This document shows, in pieces, positions 8,343 through 16,673 of a stretch of DNA of 64,000 bases. Position 1 is the stretch's first letter. Every line of letters begins with the position of its first letter. The position numbers and the translations under genes were made by a program. The notes beneath the pieces were generated by a model, which saw only the letters and a list, made by a program, of their open reading frames with translations, was not told where the DNA came from and did no database searches. Source of the stretch: NVTR01 sp036479015 (GTDB lineage: Bacteria; Pseudomonadota; Alphaproteobacteria; Rhodobacterales; Rhodobacteraceae); the NCBI GenBank assembly GCA_036479015.1, contig JAZGFB010000001.1, positions 1-64,000 on the forward strand, written 5' to 3'.

Positions 8343-10184
8343 TTATTCCACCAGCCCCAGTGCTTTGAACATCGGTTGGTAATCCACCTGTGAACGTCTG
8401 ATAGACGCCCCGGTAGCCCCATCATCCACCGCGCGCCAGGCGCTTTCGCTTAGGCCCAATATGCGCGGGATCACCATGGGCCACATGTCAGCGTCTTTGA
8501 TGGTGAATTCGCTCCAAAATTCACCTTGTACGCCGATAATATTGGCCTCTAGCTCTGGCTCATCCGCCGGAACGGGCAGCCATTCAACGGTGTTTTCTAA
8601 TGACACTGTCCCCGCCCAACGCGTTCCGCGCTCTGACCAGTCTGACGAATGGGCCATATCAAAGTAAACGTTCTGCGCCGGGCACATGACAACCTTGTAT
8701 CCGGCGCGCGCCGCTTCCAGCCCCGGGCCTTGCTCTGTCCATGAAAACAAAATGGCATCATTGCCAATGCCGCCATTTTTGCCCTTAACCGCCTCTTCCC
8801 AGGCGCAGGGGCGCACACCTAAATCGGCAACCATCCCGGCCACCCTATCCATCATCCAGCCTTGCAAATCATCCAGCGTGTCCAAGCCATGTTCTACCAT
8901 CAGGTTTTTGGCCGCTGGCGAATGTTCCCAAGATGCAGGCGGGCGCTCATCACAGCCTAGATGCAAATGCGCAAACGGGAAAATCCCCGCCAGTTCGGTT
9001 GTTATTTTTTCGATGAATTCCCAGGTAAACGGCATGGCCGGGTTCATGGTATTGGCCAGGTAGCCCTGAACACTTTGCTCGGCTGTATTATCGCCGGGAT
9101 CACGCATTTGCGGAAATATTCGTGTTAAAGCATAGGCATGGGCCGGAATTTCAATCTCTGGCAACACTTCGATCTGCAATTCAGCCGCCCGCGCAATTAG
9201 GTCAGCGGTGAATTCCAGCGAATAGCTGCCACCGGTTGGCCCACTGCCACCGCCAAATACACCCGGCATCAATTCACCGGCACCGCGCATCCGGGTTTGC
9301 TGCCAAATTTCAGGGTAACTGGTTACTTCCAAACGAAATGCTTCATCGTCAGAAAAATGCCAGTGGAACCGGTTCAGCTTAAGCAATGCCAACAGATCCA
9401 GAAATTGCAGGATCGTTTCGGGTTCAAAGAAATGGCGCGCACAATCAAGATGCTGGCCGCGCCAGGAAAACCGTGGGCTGTCTGTGATCGTGCCACATGG
9501 AATGTGCCCGCCATGGGTAACGCGCAGGTTTAGCAAACTAATGGCCGCATAAAACGCCCCGGCCTGACTGCTTGCCTGAATGGTCACAGCATCAGGCGTA
9601 ATTTCAATTCTATACCCTTCCGCCGATCCGTCAAAACCCGCACTAACCGTCAGCCCAACACCCGTCCCGATAAATGCCCCCAAGTCATTACGGCGGGCAA
9701 GATCATCTACGGCTTTGATTGCGCCTTGAAATGCCAAATTATCTGGCAAAATGAACCCATGCTTACAATTTAGTTCCCCGATGCTCGGGGCCCATTCAGT
9801 TGGGGCCGGCACCAAACGCAGCCCGTCTGAACCGGGCCCTGTTGCCGGGCTTTTTGCAACGATTTCTGGCCCGTCAAATTCGATGCGCAGATTTACTATT
9901 TTGCCGCCGGGCAGTTTCAGATGTGGTCCTTCGGGTAGCCAGCTATGGTTGAATATTTCAAACCGTTCATCGGTAAACCCAACCGAAAATTTACCAGAAC
10001 TTTCAGCGGGAAACGATATCTCTGTATAGCCCCCGACCCCAAGAAGTTTGCTACATCCCGCGACCGCCCGCACCGGGGCGACCATGCTGAAACACAGCAC
10101 TGCATTCTTGGGTAACCCAGAAATTTCCCCGGCAAAAATACGGTCATCCTGAACATGCATAGACCAGGTCAAATCGGTGTTCAT
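8343..10184 (-). CDS. GH20 beta-N-acetylhexosaminidase, apparently cytoplasmic
   Basis: Removes terminal beta-linked GlcNAc or GalNAc. The 613-residue protein has an N-terminal region to about residue 115 without a clear match, a GH20b-like domain (about 120-235, including the QAGAFYAAISLLNL segment), then the catalytic barrel beginning FSWRGQHLDCAR. HWHFSDDEAFRLE and HLHLGCDE (407-413) are the family motifs; D412-E413 is the catalytic pair for substrate-assisted hydrolysis. The usual second glycine of HxGGDE is replaced by cysteine. There is no signal peptide, so it should act on imported oligosaccharides. It follows the GntR gene by 9 bases, so the two are probably co-transcribed and divergent from the transporter operon. 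Confidence 0.9.
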   Translation of the reverse strand: MNTDLTWSMHVQDDRIFAGEISGLPKNAVLCFSMVAPVRAVAGCSKLLGVGGYTEISFPAESSGKFSVGFTDERFEIFNHSWLPEGPHLKLPGGKIVNLRIEFDGPEIVAKSPATGPGSDGLRLVPAPTEWAPSIGELNCKHGFILPDNLAFQGAIKAVDDLARRNDLGAFIGTGVGLTVSAGFDGSAEGYRIEITPDAVTIQASSQAGAFYAAISLLNLRVTHGGHIPCGTITDSPRFSWRGQHLDCARHFFEPETILQFLDLLALLKLNRFHWHFSDDEAFRLEVTSYPEIWQQTRMRGAGELMPGVFGGGSGPTGGSYSLEFTADLIARAAELQIEVLPEIEIPAHAYALTRIFPQMRDPGDNTAEQSVQGYLANTMNPAMPFTWEFIEKITTELAGIFPFAHLHLGCDERPPASWEHSPAAKNLMVEHGLDTLDDLQGWMMDRVAGMVADLGVRPCAWEEAVKGKNGGIGNDAILFSWTEQGPGLEAARAGYKVVMCPAQNVYFDMAHSSDWSERGTRWAGTVSLENTVEWLPVPADEPELEANIIGVQGEFWSEFTIKDADMWPMVIPRILGLSESAWRAVDDGATGASIRRSQVDYQPMFKALGLVE

Positions 10185-10193
10185 TAATGTGTC

Positions 10194-10958
10194 CTAAACC
10201 TGCAATTCCGCAACAAAATCATAGGCATCGCCCCGATATGTCCCGGTTGAATATTCGATCACCCGCCCCGAATGCAGATACCCTGTTCGCGCAATCTTTA
10301 GCGCCGGATCAGAAACCTCTGCCCCTAGATGTTCAGCCTGCTCGGCCGTTAACTTGGTTGCCGATATCCGCTGAATGGCCCGCACAGGGCGCACCCCGCG
10401 CCGGTCAAGCACTTCATATAGGGACGTTGATACATCCTTGGGGTTGGGCAAAATATCCGGCGGCAATGAACTGTGCTCAATCGCCAGGGGCACCCCATCA
10501 GCACGTCGCAGGCGCACAATACGCACCACCTGATCGCCCGACCGCAGCCCGAGCGTAACAATTTCCTCAGGCGAGGGTCCAAAAAAGCCGGCACTTAGAA
10601 CATCCGAACTTGATGATTTCCCCCGCCGCTGCATATCTTCGGTAAATGATGTAAGCCGCGACAGGGAATGCTCAAGCTTTTGAACCCGTGGCATCACAAA
10701 AGTGCCAGATCCGTGCCGCTGCACCACAAGGTTTTCGTTGACCAGAATTTCAATAGCCTTGCGAATTGTCACCCGTGACAGCTGCGTCATCTCGGCCATT
10801 TCACGTTCAGATGGCAGGGATGAATCCGCCCCCAACACACCATCATTAATAGCCCGGGCCAGGTGTCGCCCCAGCTGTATATATCTTGGCCCACCATTGG
10901 GCTGACGCCACGCGCTCGGGGCAACCAACTTGGCAATACTATTTAAATCACGTTCCAT
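10194..10958 (-). CDS. GntR-family regulator with UTRA domain (NagR/DasR-like)
   Basis: A 254-residue transcription factor of the HutC branch. The N-terminal winged helix (about 30-95) includes SLPSEREMAEMTQLSRVTIRKA and NLVVQRHGSGTFV. A UTRA ligand-binding domain (about 110-250) contains RLRRADGVPLAIEHS. Regulators of this type near amino-sugar genes sense GlcN-6-P, GlcNAc-6-P or the galacto equivalents. The gene diverges from the ABC operon across 272 bases holding repeated TGGTRTTAA-like sites, and its stop is 9 bases before the GH20 gene. It is probably the local repressor; whether it also controls itself is inference. Confidence 0.88.
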   Translation of the reverse strand: MERDLNSIAKLVAPSAWRQPNGGPRYIQLGRHLARAINDGVLGADSSLPSEREMAEMTQLSRVTIRKAIEILVNENLVVQRHGSGTFVMPRVQKLEHSLSRLTSFTEDMQRRGKSSSSDVLSAGFFGPSPEEIVTLGLRSGDQVVRIVRLRRADGVPLAIEHSSLPPDILPNPKDVSTSLYEVLDRRGVRPVRAIQRISATKLTAEQAEHLGAEVSDPALKIARTGYLHSGRVIEYSTGTYRGDAYDFVAELQV

Positions 10959-10998
10959 TCAGCCCTCTTTCAGAGTTGGGGAGGAGTATAGACAAGTA

Positions 10999-11192
10999 CA
11001 ATACCAATTCAAGAAAAACCTAATCAAGTTCCCGCGTTTGCTGTAATATTTTCCCGTAACCTTACAGCTTTCAGTTTCAGTAATTACATTTTTAGTTTAT
11101 ATATCAAAAAGTTACAACTGGCATTAAAATGGTTTACATGACCTCTGCAACTGGTGTTAAGTTGGGTTAGCTTCGAATCGGAGTGGTATTAA
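10999..11192. promoter_or_regulatory. Divergent control region with repeated TGGTRTTAA-like motif
   Basis: The 272-base gap between the GntR gene and the transporter operon holds four related 8-10-base elements. Three are on the plus strand: CTGGCATTAA (11118-11127), CTGGTGTTAA (11151-11160) and GTGGTATTAA (11183-11192). The reverse complement TTGGTATT lies at 11000-11007. Two of them share a longer CAACTGG prefix. They are candidate half-sites for the adjacent GntR regulator. The rest of the region is AT-rich and lacks open frames, as expected for a regulated divergent promoter. No binding consensus was computed. Confidence 0.4.
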
Positions 11193-11230
11193 TATAGATA
11201 GTGTTGTGGTCAATCCACATCGGGGGAACT

Positions 11231-12196
11231 ATGGTAACCAAGGCAGATGCTCATTCCGCAACTGACGACCTTATTGCAGGTGTGCGCACAGAAACCTTTG
11301 GTGCCAAGCTCAGAAAGTTCTCAAAATCAAAATCCGCGTTTGCATGGATGCTGATCGCCCCTGCTGCGCTTTACCTAATTGTTCTTGTGGCCTGGCCACT
11401 GGTAGAAACTGTTCGCCTTTCCTTTACCGACGCCAATTTGGGCGGTGAAAACTACGTTGGCTTTGAAAACTACGAAAAGCTGGCCAATTCCAAAAAATTC
11501 CACGCCACCATCGGCCGTACATTCTATTGGATGTTCATCTCCGTCAGCTTCAAGCTGGTGATGGGTCTGTTTGGCGCCATGCTGCTAAACGCTAATTTGC
11601 CGGGCAAAGGCATCTTCCGGGTTCTGGTCATGCCGCCCTGGATTATTCCAGTTGCCATCGGCTGTATCGGCTGGCTGTGGCTTTATAACGGCCAATTCGG
11701 CGTGCTGTCTGGCATGTTGCAAAAAGTCGGTATCATCGACGGCCCGTTCGAATTTCTGGCCTATAAGGACAGCGCATTTTATTCCGCCATCGTCACCGAT
11801 GTCTGGGTGGGCACCCCGATGGTTACCATCTTTTTTCTGGCCGCCATGCAGGGGGTATCACGTGACCTGTATGAAGCCGCCTATGTTGACGGTGCCTCAC
11901 GCATGTACCGCTTTCGCCGTATCACATTGCCACAAATCATGCCGGTGATCATTTCAATGGCTTTACTGTCGGCCATCTGGACATTCAATTCTTTTGAAAT
12001 CGTCTGGATCCTAACCGAGGGCGGGCCACGCAGCGCCACCACGACACTGATCATCGACACCTACAAAACCGCCATCACCAGCTTCAAGTTTGGCCAAGGT
12101 GCGGCCCGCGCCGTGGTGATTGTGGTGCTGCTATCGGTGTTTTCAATCATCTACATGCTGGTGCTTAAAAAGCTCGAGAAAAAGTACGGGGTATAA
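11231..12196 (+). CDS. Sugar ABC transporter permease (MalF/UgpA type)
   Basis: First inner-membrane permease of a CUT1-type sugar importer, 321 residues. I chose the ATG 4 bases after a GGGGGA ribosome site; an earlier ATG 30 bases upstream lacks one. The N-terminus is cytoplasmic (about 40 residues), followed by six predicted membrane spans beginning FAWMLIAPAALYLIVLVAW. The EAA loop that docks on the ATPase is EAAYVDGASRMYRFRRITLP. It opens the amino-sugar operon and is four bases from the second permease, its probable heterodimer partner. Confidence 0.92.
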   Translation: MVTKADAHSATDDLIAGVRTETFGAKLRKFSKSKSAFAWMLIAPAALYLIVLVAWPLVETVRLSFTDANLGGENYVGFENYEKLANSKKFHATIGRTFYWMFISVSFKLVMGLFGAMLLNANLPGKGIFRVLVMPPWIIPVAIGCIGWLWLYNGQFGVLSGMLQKVGIIDGPFEFLAYKDSAFYSAIVTDVWVGTPMVTIFFLAAMQGVSRDLYEAAYVDGASRMYRFRRITLPQIMPVIISMALLSAIWTFNSFEIVWILTEGGPRSATTTLIIDTYKTAITSFKFGQGAARAVVIVVLLSVFSIIYMLVLKKLEKKYGV

Positions 12197-12200
12197 AGAC

Positions 12201-13043
12201 ATGATGGACCGCTACACAGTGCTGGAAAAAATCGGGCTCTATTTCCTGATCGCGATTTTCCTGACCTTTATCCTGCTGCCATTCTTTGAAATGTTCATGA
12301 CATCGCTGCGCCCGCTTAAGCACCTGCGCCACGCGCCCTACCAGTTTTGGTCCGATGAAATGTCATTTCAAGCCTACCGCGACATGTGGGTAACGGTGCC
12401 AAAACTGCCGCGTTACATATTCAATGGCATCTTCATTGCCAGCGCTGTGACAACCCTGTGTATGGTTTTTGTGATACCGGCCGCCTACGGCTACGCCCGC
12501 TTTGAATTCAAGGGCAAAACCCTCAGCCTGGGTCTTTTCCTTGGTGTAAACATGTTTGCAGGTGCGGTTCTATTGATCCCACTGTACCGCCTGCTGCGCA
12601 CACTTGGCCTGCTGAACACCTATTTCGCCATGATCATTCCGGGGGCTGCATTTCTTGTGCCCATGGGTATCTGGCTGCTGAAATCTTACCTTGAAAAAAT
12701 TCCGCGCGAGCTGGAAGAAGCCGCATATGTTGATGGCGCCAGCCGGATGTACACGCTGCGCCGTGTCATGCTGCCATTGGCCAAACCTGGGCTGATCGTG
12801 GTGGGCGTTGCCATCTTTATCGGCGCCTATGCCCAGCAATTTCTGTTCGCCATTACCTTTAACCAAAACCGAGATTACATGCCGCTGCCCGCAGGCGTGT
12901 TCGAATTCATAGGCTACCAGGACGTCATCTGGAATCAGATGATGGCCGCCAGCCTAGTGGGGGTGTTGCCCGTGATGTTAATCTTCCTGTTCATGCAGAA
13001 ATATCTGATTGCAGGATTAACAGCAGGGGCAATCAAAGAGTGA
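12201..13043 (+). CDS. Sugar ABC transporter permease (MalG/UgpE type)
   Basis: Second CUT1 permease, 280 residues. Six hydrophobic spans are visible, starting IGLYFLIAIFLTFILLPFF. The ATPase-coupling loop is EEAAYVDGASRMYTLRRVMLP, and the family segment ISLFLGVNMFAGAVLLIP-like occurs mid-protein. Start chosen at the ATG 4 bases after the first permease stop; the next codon is also ATG and could be used. A 65-base gap follows before the binding-protein gene, unusual spacing in an otherwise tight operon and possibly a site for extra translation control. Confidence 0.92.
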   Translation: MMDRYTVLEKIGLYFLIAIFLTFILLPFFEMFMTSLRPLKHLRHAPYQFWSDEMSFQAYRDMWVTVPKLPRYIFNGIFIASAVTTLCMVFVIPAAYGYARFEFKGKTLSLGLFLGVNMFAGAVLLIPLYRLLRTLGLLNTYFAMIIPGAAFLVPMGIWLLKSYLEKIPRELEEAAYVDGASRMYTLRRVMLPLAKPGLIVVGVAIFIGAYAQQFLFAITFNQNRDYMPLPAGVFEFIGYQDVIWNQMMAASLVGVLPVMLIFLFMQKYLIAGLTAGAIKE

Positions 13044-13108
13044 CCGACCGGTCGCACAACATGCGTGACCACTCAGGTCGCATACTAAGTTCAAACGGAG
13101 GAAGTAGA

Positions 13109-14335
13109 ATGAAAAAGACTTTACTAATGCTCGCAACTTCAGGGGCTGCAATCGTTGCAGGTTCTGGTGCATTTGCACAAGAAGTTCACATGATCATGTG
13201 TGGCGGTGAAATTCGCGCAGCTGACCAAACTGTCATCACTGCATTTGAAGCCGCCAACCCTGGCGTCACTGTAAATGCAGAAGCTGTGCCTTGGGGCACA
13301 TGTCAGGACAAATCCAAAACACTGGCAGCTGCCGGTGATGCGCCAGCCCTTGCCTATATGGGTTCTCGCGAATTGGCACTTTTGGCCCAAAACGACCTGA
13401 TTGTTCCTGTTACTTTGACAGCTGACGAACAGGCGGCTTACCAGCCTGGCGTTCTGGCGACAGTTACCAATGGCGGTCAGTTCTGGGGTATCCCACATGC
13501 GTTCTCTACAAAAGCGCTGTACCTGAATTGTGACGTGATCGAAGCTTCTGGTCAGGCCTGTGAAGCCCCGGCTACTTGGGACGACATGTACAACATGGCC
13601 AAAGGCGTAAAAGACGCGCTGGGTGCTGATGGCGTTTCCGGTGTTGGCCTTGCTGCCAAAGACTTTGATAACACAATGCACCAGTTCCTAAACTACCTGT
13701 ATTCCAACGGTGGTGTGGTGATTGATCCGGCAACAGGCAAGTCTGCACTGGACAGCGACGCAACACGCGAAACACTGGCATACTATGGTAAGCTGGTAAG
13801 TGTTGCACAGGAAGGCCCAACCGCTTGGGAACGCGATGGCATGAAAGATCTGTTTAACGACGGCAAGATCGCCATGTACATCAACGGCCCATGGGGACGT
13901 GGACAGCACAACGAAGACATCAACCAAAAGATCGTTGCTGTACCAAGTGGTCCAAACGGTGTTTCAGGCACGATCCTGATCACTGACTCAATCGCTGTAT
14001 TCAGCAACACTGGTGTTGAAGAACTGGCCACTAAACTGGCACAGGCTTTGACAACTGGTGAAGCACAGTACGACCTGGACAGCAGCTGGGGCCTAACACC
14101 TATCCTGCAGTACGAAAACCTGGGCGTTGCTGATCCATACTACATTGGCGATGCATTCTGGGAAAAGTTCACTGCCGGTATCTCTACTGGTGGACCAGAG
14201 CCAATGGTCACAGACGTAAAAGGCCTTCAGGCTGTGTTTGTGAACATGATCCAAGGTATCGTTCTTGAAGATGACACAGTGGATAACCTGGTGACTATTG
14301 CCGGTGAAGAGCTGACAGAACTACTGTCTGAGTAA
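13109..14335 (+). CDS. Sugar ABC transporter substrate-binding protein
   Basis: Periplasmic binding protein of the CUT1/family-1 type, 408 residues. A classic signal peptide (MKKTLLMLATSG, hydrophobic core, cleavage after AFA near residue 22) precedes the mature EVHMIMCGG start. The segment GDAPALAYMGSRELALLAQNDL and the late INGPWGRGQHNEDI are typical of the fold. It has the best ribosome site of the operon (GGAGGAAG, 4 bases before ATG). Its codons favour GCA/GCT, GTT and ACA where neighbours use GCC, GTG and ACC, the usual mark of very high expression. A perfect hairpin follows the stop. Likely ligand: an N-acetylhexosamine or a short oligomer, from context only. Confidence 0.93.
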   Translation: MKKTLLMLATSGAAIVAGSGAFAQEVHMIMCGGEIRAADQTVITAFEAANPGVTVNAEAVPWGTCQDKSKTLAAAGDAPALAYMGSRELALLAQNDLIVPVTLTADEQAAYQPGVLATVTNGGQFWGIPHAFSTKALYLNCDVIEASGQACEAPATWDDMYNMAKGVKDALGADGVSGVGLAAKDFDNTMHQFLNYLYSNGGVVIDPATGKSALDSDATRETLAYYGKLVSVAQEGPTAWERDGMKDLFNDGKIAMYINGPWGRGQHNEDINQKIVAVPSGPNGVSGTILITDSIAVFSNTGVEELATKLAQALTTGEAQYDLDSSWGLTPILQYENLGVADPYYIGDAFWEKFTAGISTGGPEPMVTDVKGLQAVFVNMIQGIVLEDDTVDNLVTIAGEELTELLSE

Positions 14336-14347
14336 ACACAACAATTT

Positions 14348-14369
14348 GGGCGGCCAATCGTGGCCGCCC
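14348..14369 (+). other. Perfect stem-loop after the binding-protein gene
   Basis: GGGCGGCCA and TGGCCGCCC pair perfectly (9 bp) around an ATCG loop, 12 bases after the binding-protein stop and 21 bases before the ATPase start. No T-run follows. Such hairpins commonly stabilise the binding-protein segment of transporter messages or weaken read-through, giving more binding protein than ATPase; that role is inferred from position. Confidence 0.65.
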
Positions 14370-14390
14370 ATTACCTACTTGGGGAATATC

Positions 14391-15494
14391 ATGGCCACGC
14401 TAGATCTAAACAACATCAACAAATCATTTGGGGCAACCCAGGTGCTGCATGACATCGACCTCAAAATTCAAGACAAAGAATTCGTGGTTTTCGTCGGCCC
14501 ATCCGGTTGCGGCAAATCCACACTACTGCGTATCATTTCCGGCCTTGAAATGGCCAGCGACGGTGAAATCATCATCGACGGTGATGACGTTTCCGATCTG
14601 CACCCGGTTGATCGCGGTATATCGATGGTTTTCCAGTCTTACGCGCTCTATCCGCACCTGACTGTTTATGAGAACATCGCCTTTCCGCTGCGCGTACAAA
14701 AGCAAAGCAAAGAACAGATTGACCGCCAGGTCATGGATGCTGCACGCATCTTGAAACTGGAAGAACGCCTGCAGTTTAAACCCGGCGAACTGTCCGGTGG
14801 TCAACGCCAGCGGGTTGCCATTGGCCGCTCAATCGTGCGCAAGCCTAAGATTTTCCTGTTTGACGAACCCCTGTCCAACCTTGACGCAGCCCTGCGCGGC
14901 GACATGCGGGTCGAACTGTCAACGCTGCATAAAAACCTCGATGCAACAATGGTTTACGTGACCCACGACCAGATCGAAGCCATGACAATGGCTGACAGGA
15001 TCGTGGTTCTAAACGCGGGTCGCGTCGAACAATTTGACACCCCACTGGCGCTGTACCACCAGCCGAAAACTAAATTCGTGGCATCCTTTATCGGTCAACC
15101 AGGCATGAACTTTGTCGACGGCACCATCACTGACATCACCAAAGCCGGGCTTACTGTACGCCTAACCGGCGACGTTGATATGATGCTGCCAGTGGCAACA
15201 GATGGCGTGTCTAAGGGTGACAAAGTAGAAGTGGGCATGCGACCAGAGCACGTGCATTTCTCATCGACAAAGTCCACCATCAGCATGCGGATTAATATCC
15301 TTGAGCGCCTTGGCGGTGTGTCCATCACCTATGGCGACGTTGAAGGTTGCAAAAAATTCTGCGCCGCGTTGGATGGTGAAGCCCCGATTGCCGAAGGCCA
15401 GACGATTTCGCTCACAGTTGACCCCGCTGATTGCCACGTTTTCACAGTATCTGGTGACGCCTTGGCCCGCCAAAAACTGCCCGAACTCATCTAA
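14391..15494 (+). CDS. Sugar ABC transporter ATPase (UgpC/MsmK/MalK type)
   Basis: ATP-hydrolysing subunit, 367 residues. Walker A is GPSGCGKST (36-44), Q-loop MVFQSYALYPHLTV, signature LSGGQRQRVAIGRS, Walker B FLFDEPLSNLD, H-loop VTHDQIEAM. A C-terminal TOBE/MalK regulatory domain runs from about residue 240 (VGMRPEHVHF near 285). The ATG is preceded by GGGGAATATC. Family ATPases of this type can serve several CUT1 systems. The next gene starts 11 bases after the stop. Confidence 0.93.
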   Translation: MATLDLNNINKSFGATQVLHDIDLKIQDKEFVVFVGPSGCGKSTLLRIISGLEMASDGEIIIDGDDVSDLHPVDRGISMVFQSYALYPHLTVYENIAFPLRVQKQSKEQIDRQVMDAARILKLEERLQFKPGELSGGQRQRVAIGRSIVRKPKIFLFDEPLSNLDAALRGDMRVELSTLHKNLDATMVYVTHDQIEAMTMADRIVVLNAGRVEQFDTPLALYHQPKTKFVASFIGQPGMNFVDGTITDITKAGLTVRLTGDVDMMLPVATDGVSKGDKVEVGMRPEHVHFSSTKSTISMRINILERLGGVSITYGDVEGCKKFCAALDGEAPIAEGQTISLTVDPADCHVFTVSGDALARQKLPELI

Positions 15495-15505
15495 GGATCA
15501 AAACC

Positions 15506-16648
15506 ATGCGCATCGCCATATGTGGGTTAGGTCTGCGGGCCAATCATGTTCTGTCTCTCATGAAATCCAACATGCCCGAGATTGAATTTGTCGGTTTCCT
15601 TGACCCCAAGGCCCAACCACCGTTCCTGGTGGGCGGCCCGGACATGCCCAAATTTGACGACCTCAATAAAATGCTAACTGCCACCACTCCCGACCTGCTG
15701 TTCGTCGCCTCACCCAACCATATGCACCTGGAACATATCCGCATCGGGCTGGAAGCGGGCGTCAGAATTTTTGCCGAAAAGCCGGTTGTCACAACCATTG
15801 ACGACACATTTGCGCTGGCCGAACTGCTGGCCAAACACGGCACCGATAGCGTCATTATCGGGCTTGTTTTGCGCTATTCGCAACATATGCGCGACCTGGG
15901 CGCGGCGCTGGATGCCGACCAGATCGGCGACATCGCGTCGATCGAAGCCAGCGAATATATTGAACCAGAACACGGCGCTTTTTTCATGCGCGACTGGCGA
16001 CGCCATTCCAAATATTCCGGCGGCTTCATGCTGGAAAAATGCTGCCACGATCTTGACGTTTATAATATGATCACTGGCTCGCGCCCCGCTCGGGTTGCAA
16101 GCTTTGGCGGACGGCGTTCTTTTCTGCCAAAACACGCCCCCGGCAATGGTGTTGATGATGCTGTCTACAATCGTAAAGCCAGCACCTGGGAAAGCCAGGA
16201 TGACGCATTCAAAGCAGACGGCGATGTGGTCGATCACCAGACTGCCATCATAGAATATGAAAGTGGTGCGAACATGACGTTCCACACCAACGTCAACGTG
16301 CCCGATGAACACCGCCGGTTCTGCGTCATGGGGGCCAAAGGCATGGCCGAGGGCGATTTTGTGCGCGGTTACCTGCGCGTCACCGATGCCCGTACCAGCG
16401 AACGTCTGCAAGACATTGATTATTCCGAAAATACCGAGTTACAGGGCGCCCATTATGGGGCAGATGAATTAATGTGCAAAGACATCGTCGCCCATCTGCG
16501 CGGCAACAATGAAAAGCTGCCAGTCGGGGTGGTTGACGCCCTGACCGCTGGCATCACGGCCATGGCCATTGATGAAGCAAGGAAAACCGGCACCGTGGTT
16601 GACCTAAGCCCCTATTGGGAAAAATTCGACAGTTACAATCTGCATTAA
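15506..16648 (+). CDS. Gfo/Idh/MocA-family sugar oxidoreductase
   Basis: NAD(P)-dependent dehydrogenase of 380 residues. The Rossmann fold starts at residue 1 (MRIAICGLGLRANHV), the family FAEKPVVTT motif with its catalytic lysine is near residue 91, and GGFMLEKCCHDLDVYNMI contains the conserved C-terminal-domain histidine/aspartate pair. The FAEKP, EKCCHDLD pattern is close to the variety found in sugar-catabolic operons. Its substrate is unknown; in this context oxidation or epimerisation of an amino-sugar derivative or uronate is possible but unsupported. It lies between the transporter ATPase and the deaminases, 25 bases before the first SIS gene. Confidence 0.85.
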   Translation: MRIAICGLGLRANHVLSLMKSNMPEIEFVGFLDPKAQPPFLVGGPDMPKFDDLNKMLTATTPDLLFVASPNHMHLEHIRIGLEAGVRIFAEKPVVTTIDDTFALAELLAKHGTDSVIIGLVLRYSQHMRDLGAALDADQIGDIASIEASEYIEPEHGAFFMRDWRRHSKYSGGFMLEKCCHDLDVYNMITGSRPARVASFGGRRSFLPKHAPGNGVDDAVYNRKASTWESQDDAFKADGDVVDHQTAIIEYESGANMTFHTNVNVPDEHRRFCVMGAKGMAEGDFVRGYLRVTDARTSERLQDIDYSENTELQGAHYGADELMCKDIVAHLRGNNEKLPVGVVDALTAGITAMAIDEARKTGTVVDLSPYWEKFDSYNLH

Positions 16649-16673
16649 CCACCGATTTACAAGAGTAAAAACC

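Noticed and set aside
15710..16411. A 233-codon minus-strand frame within the Gfo/Idh/MocA gene
   Set aside because: Antisense shadow of a conserved gene, with no start context and no recognisable protein.
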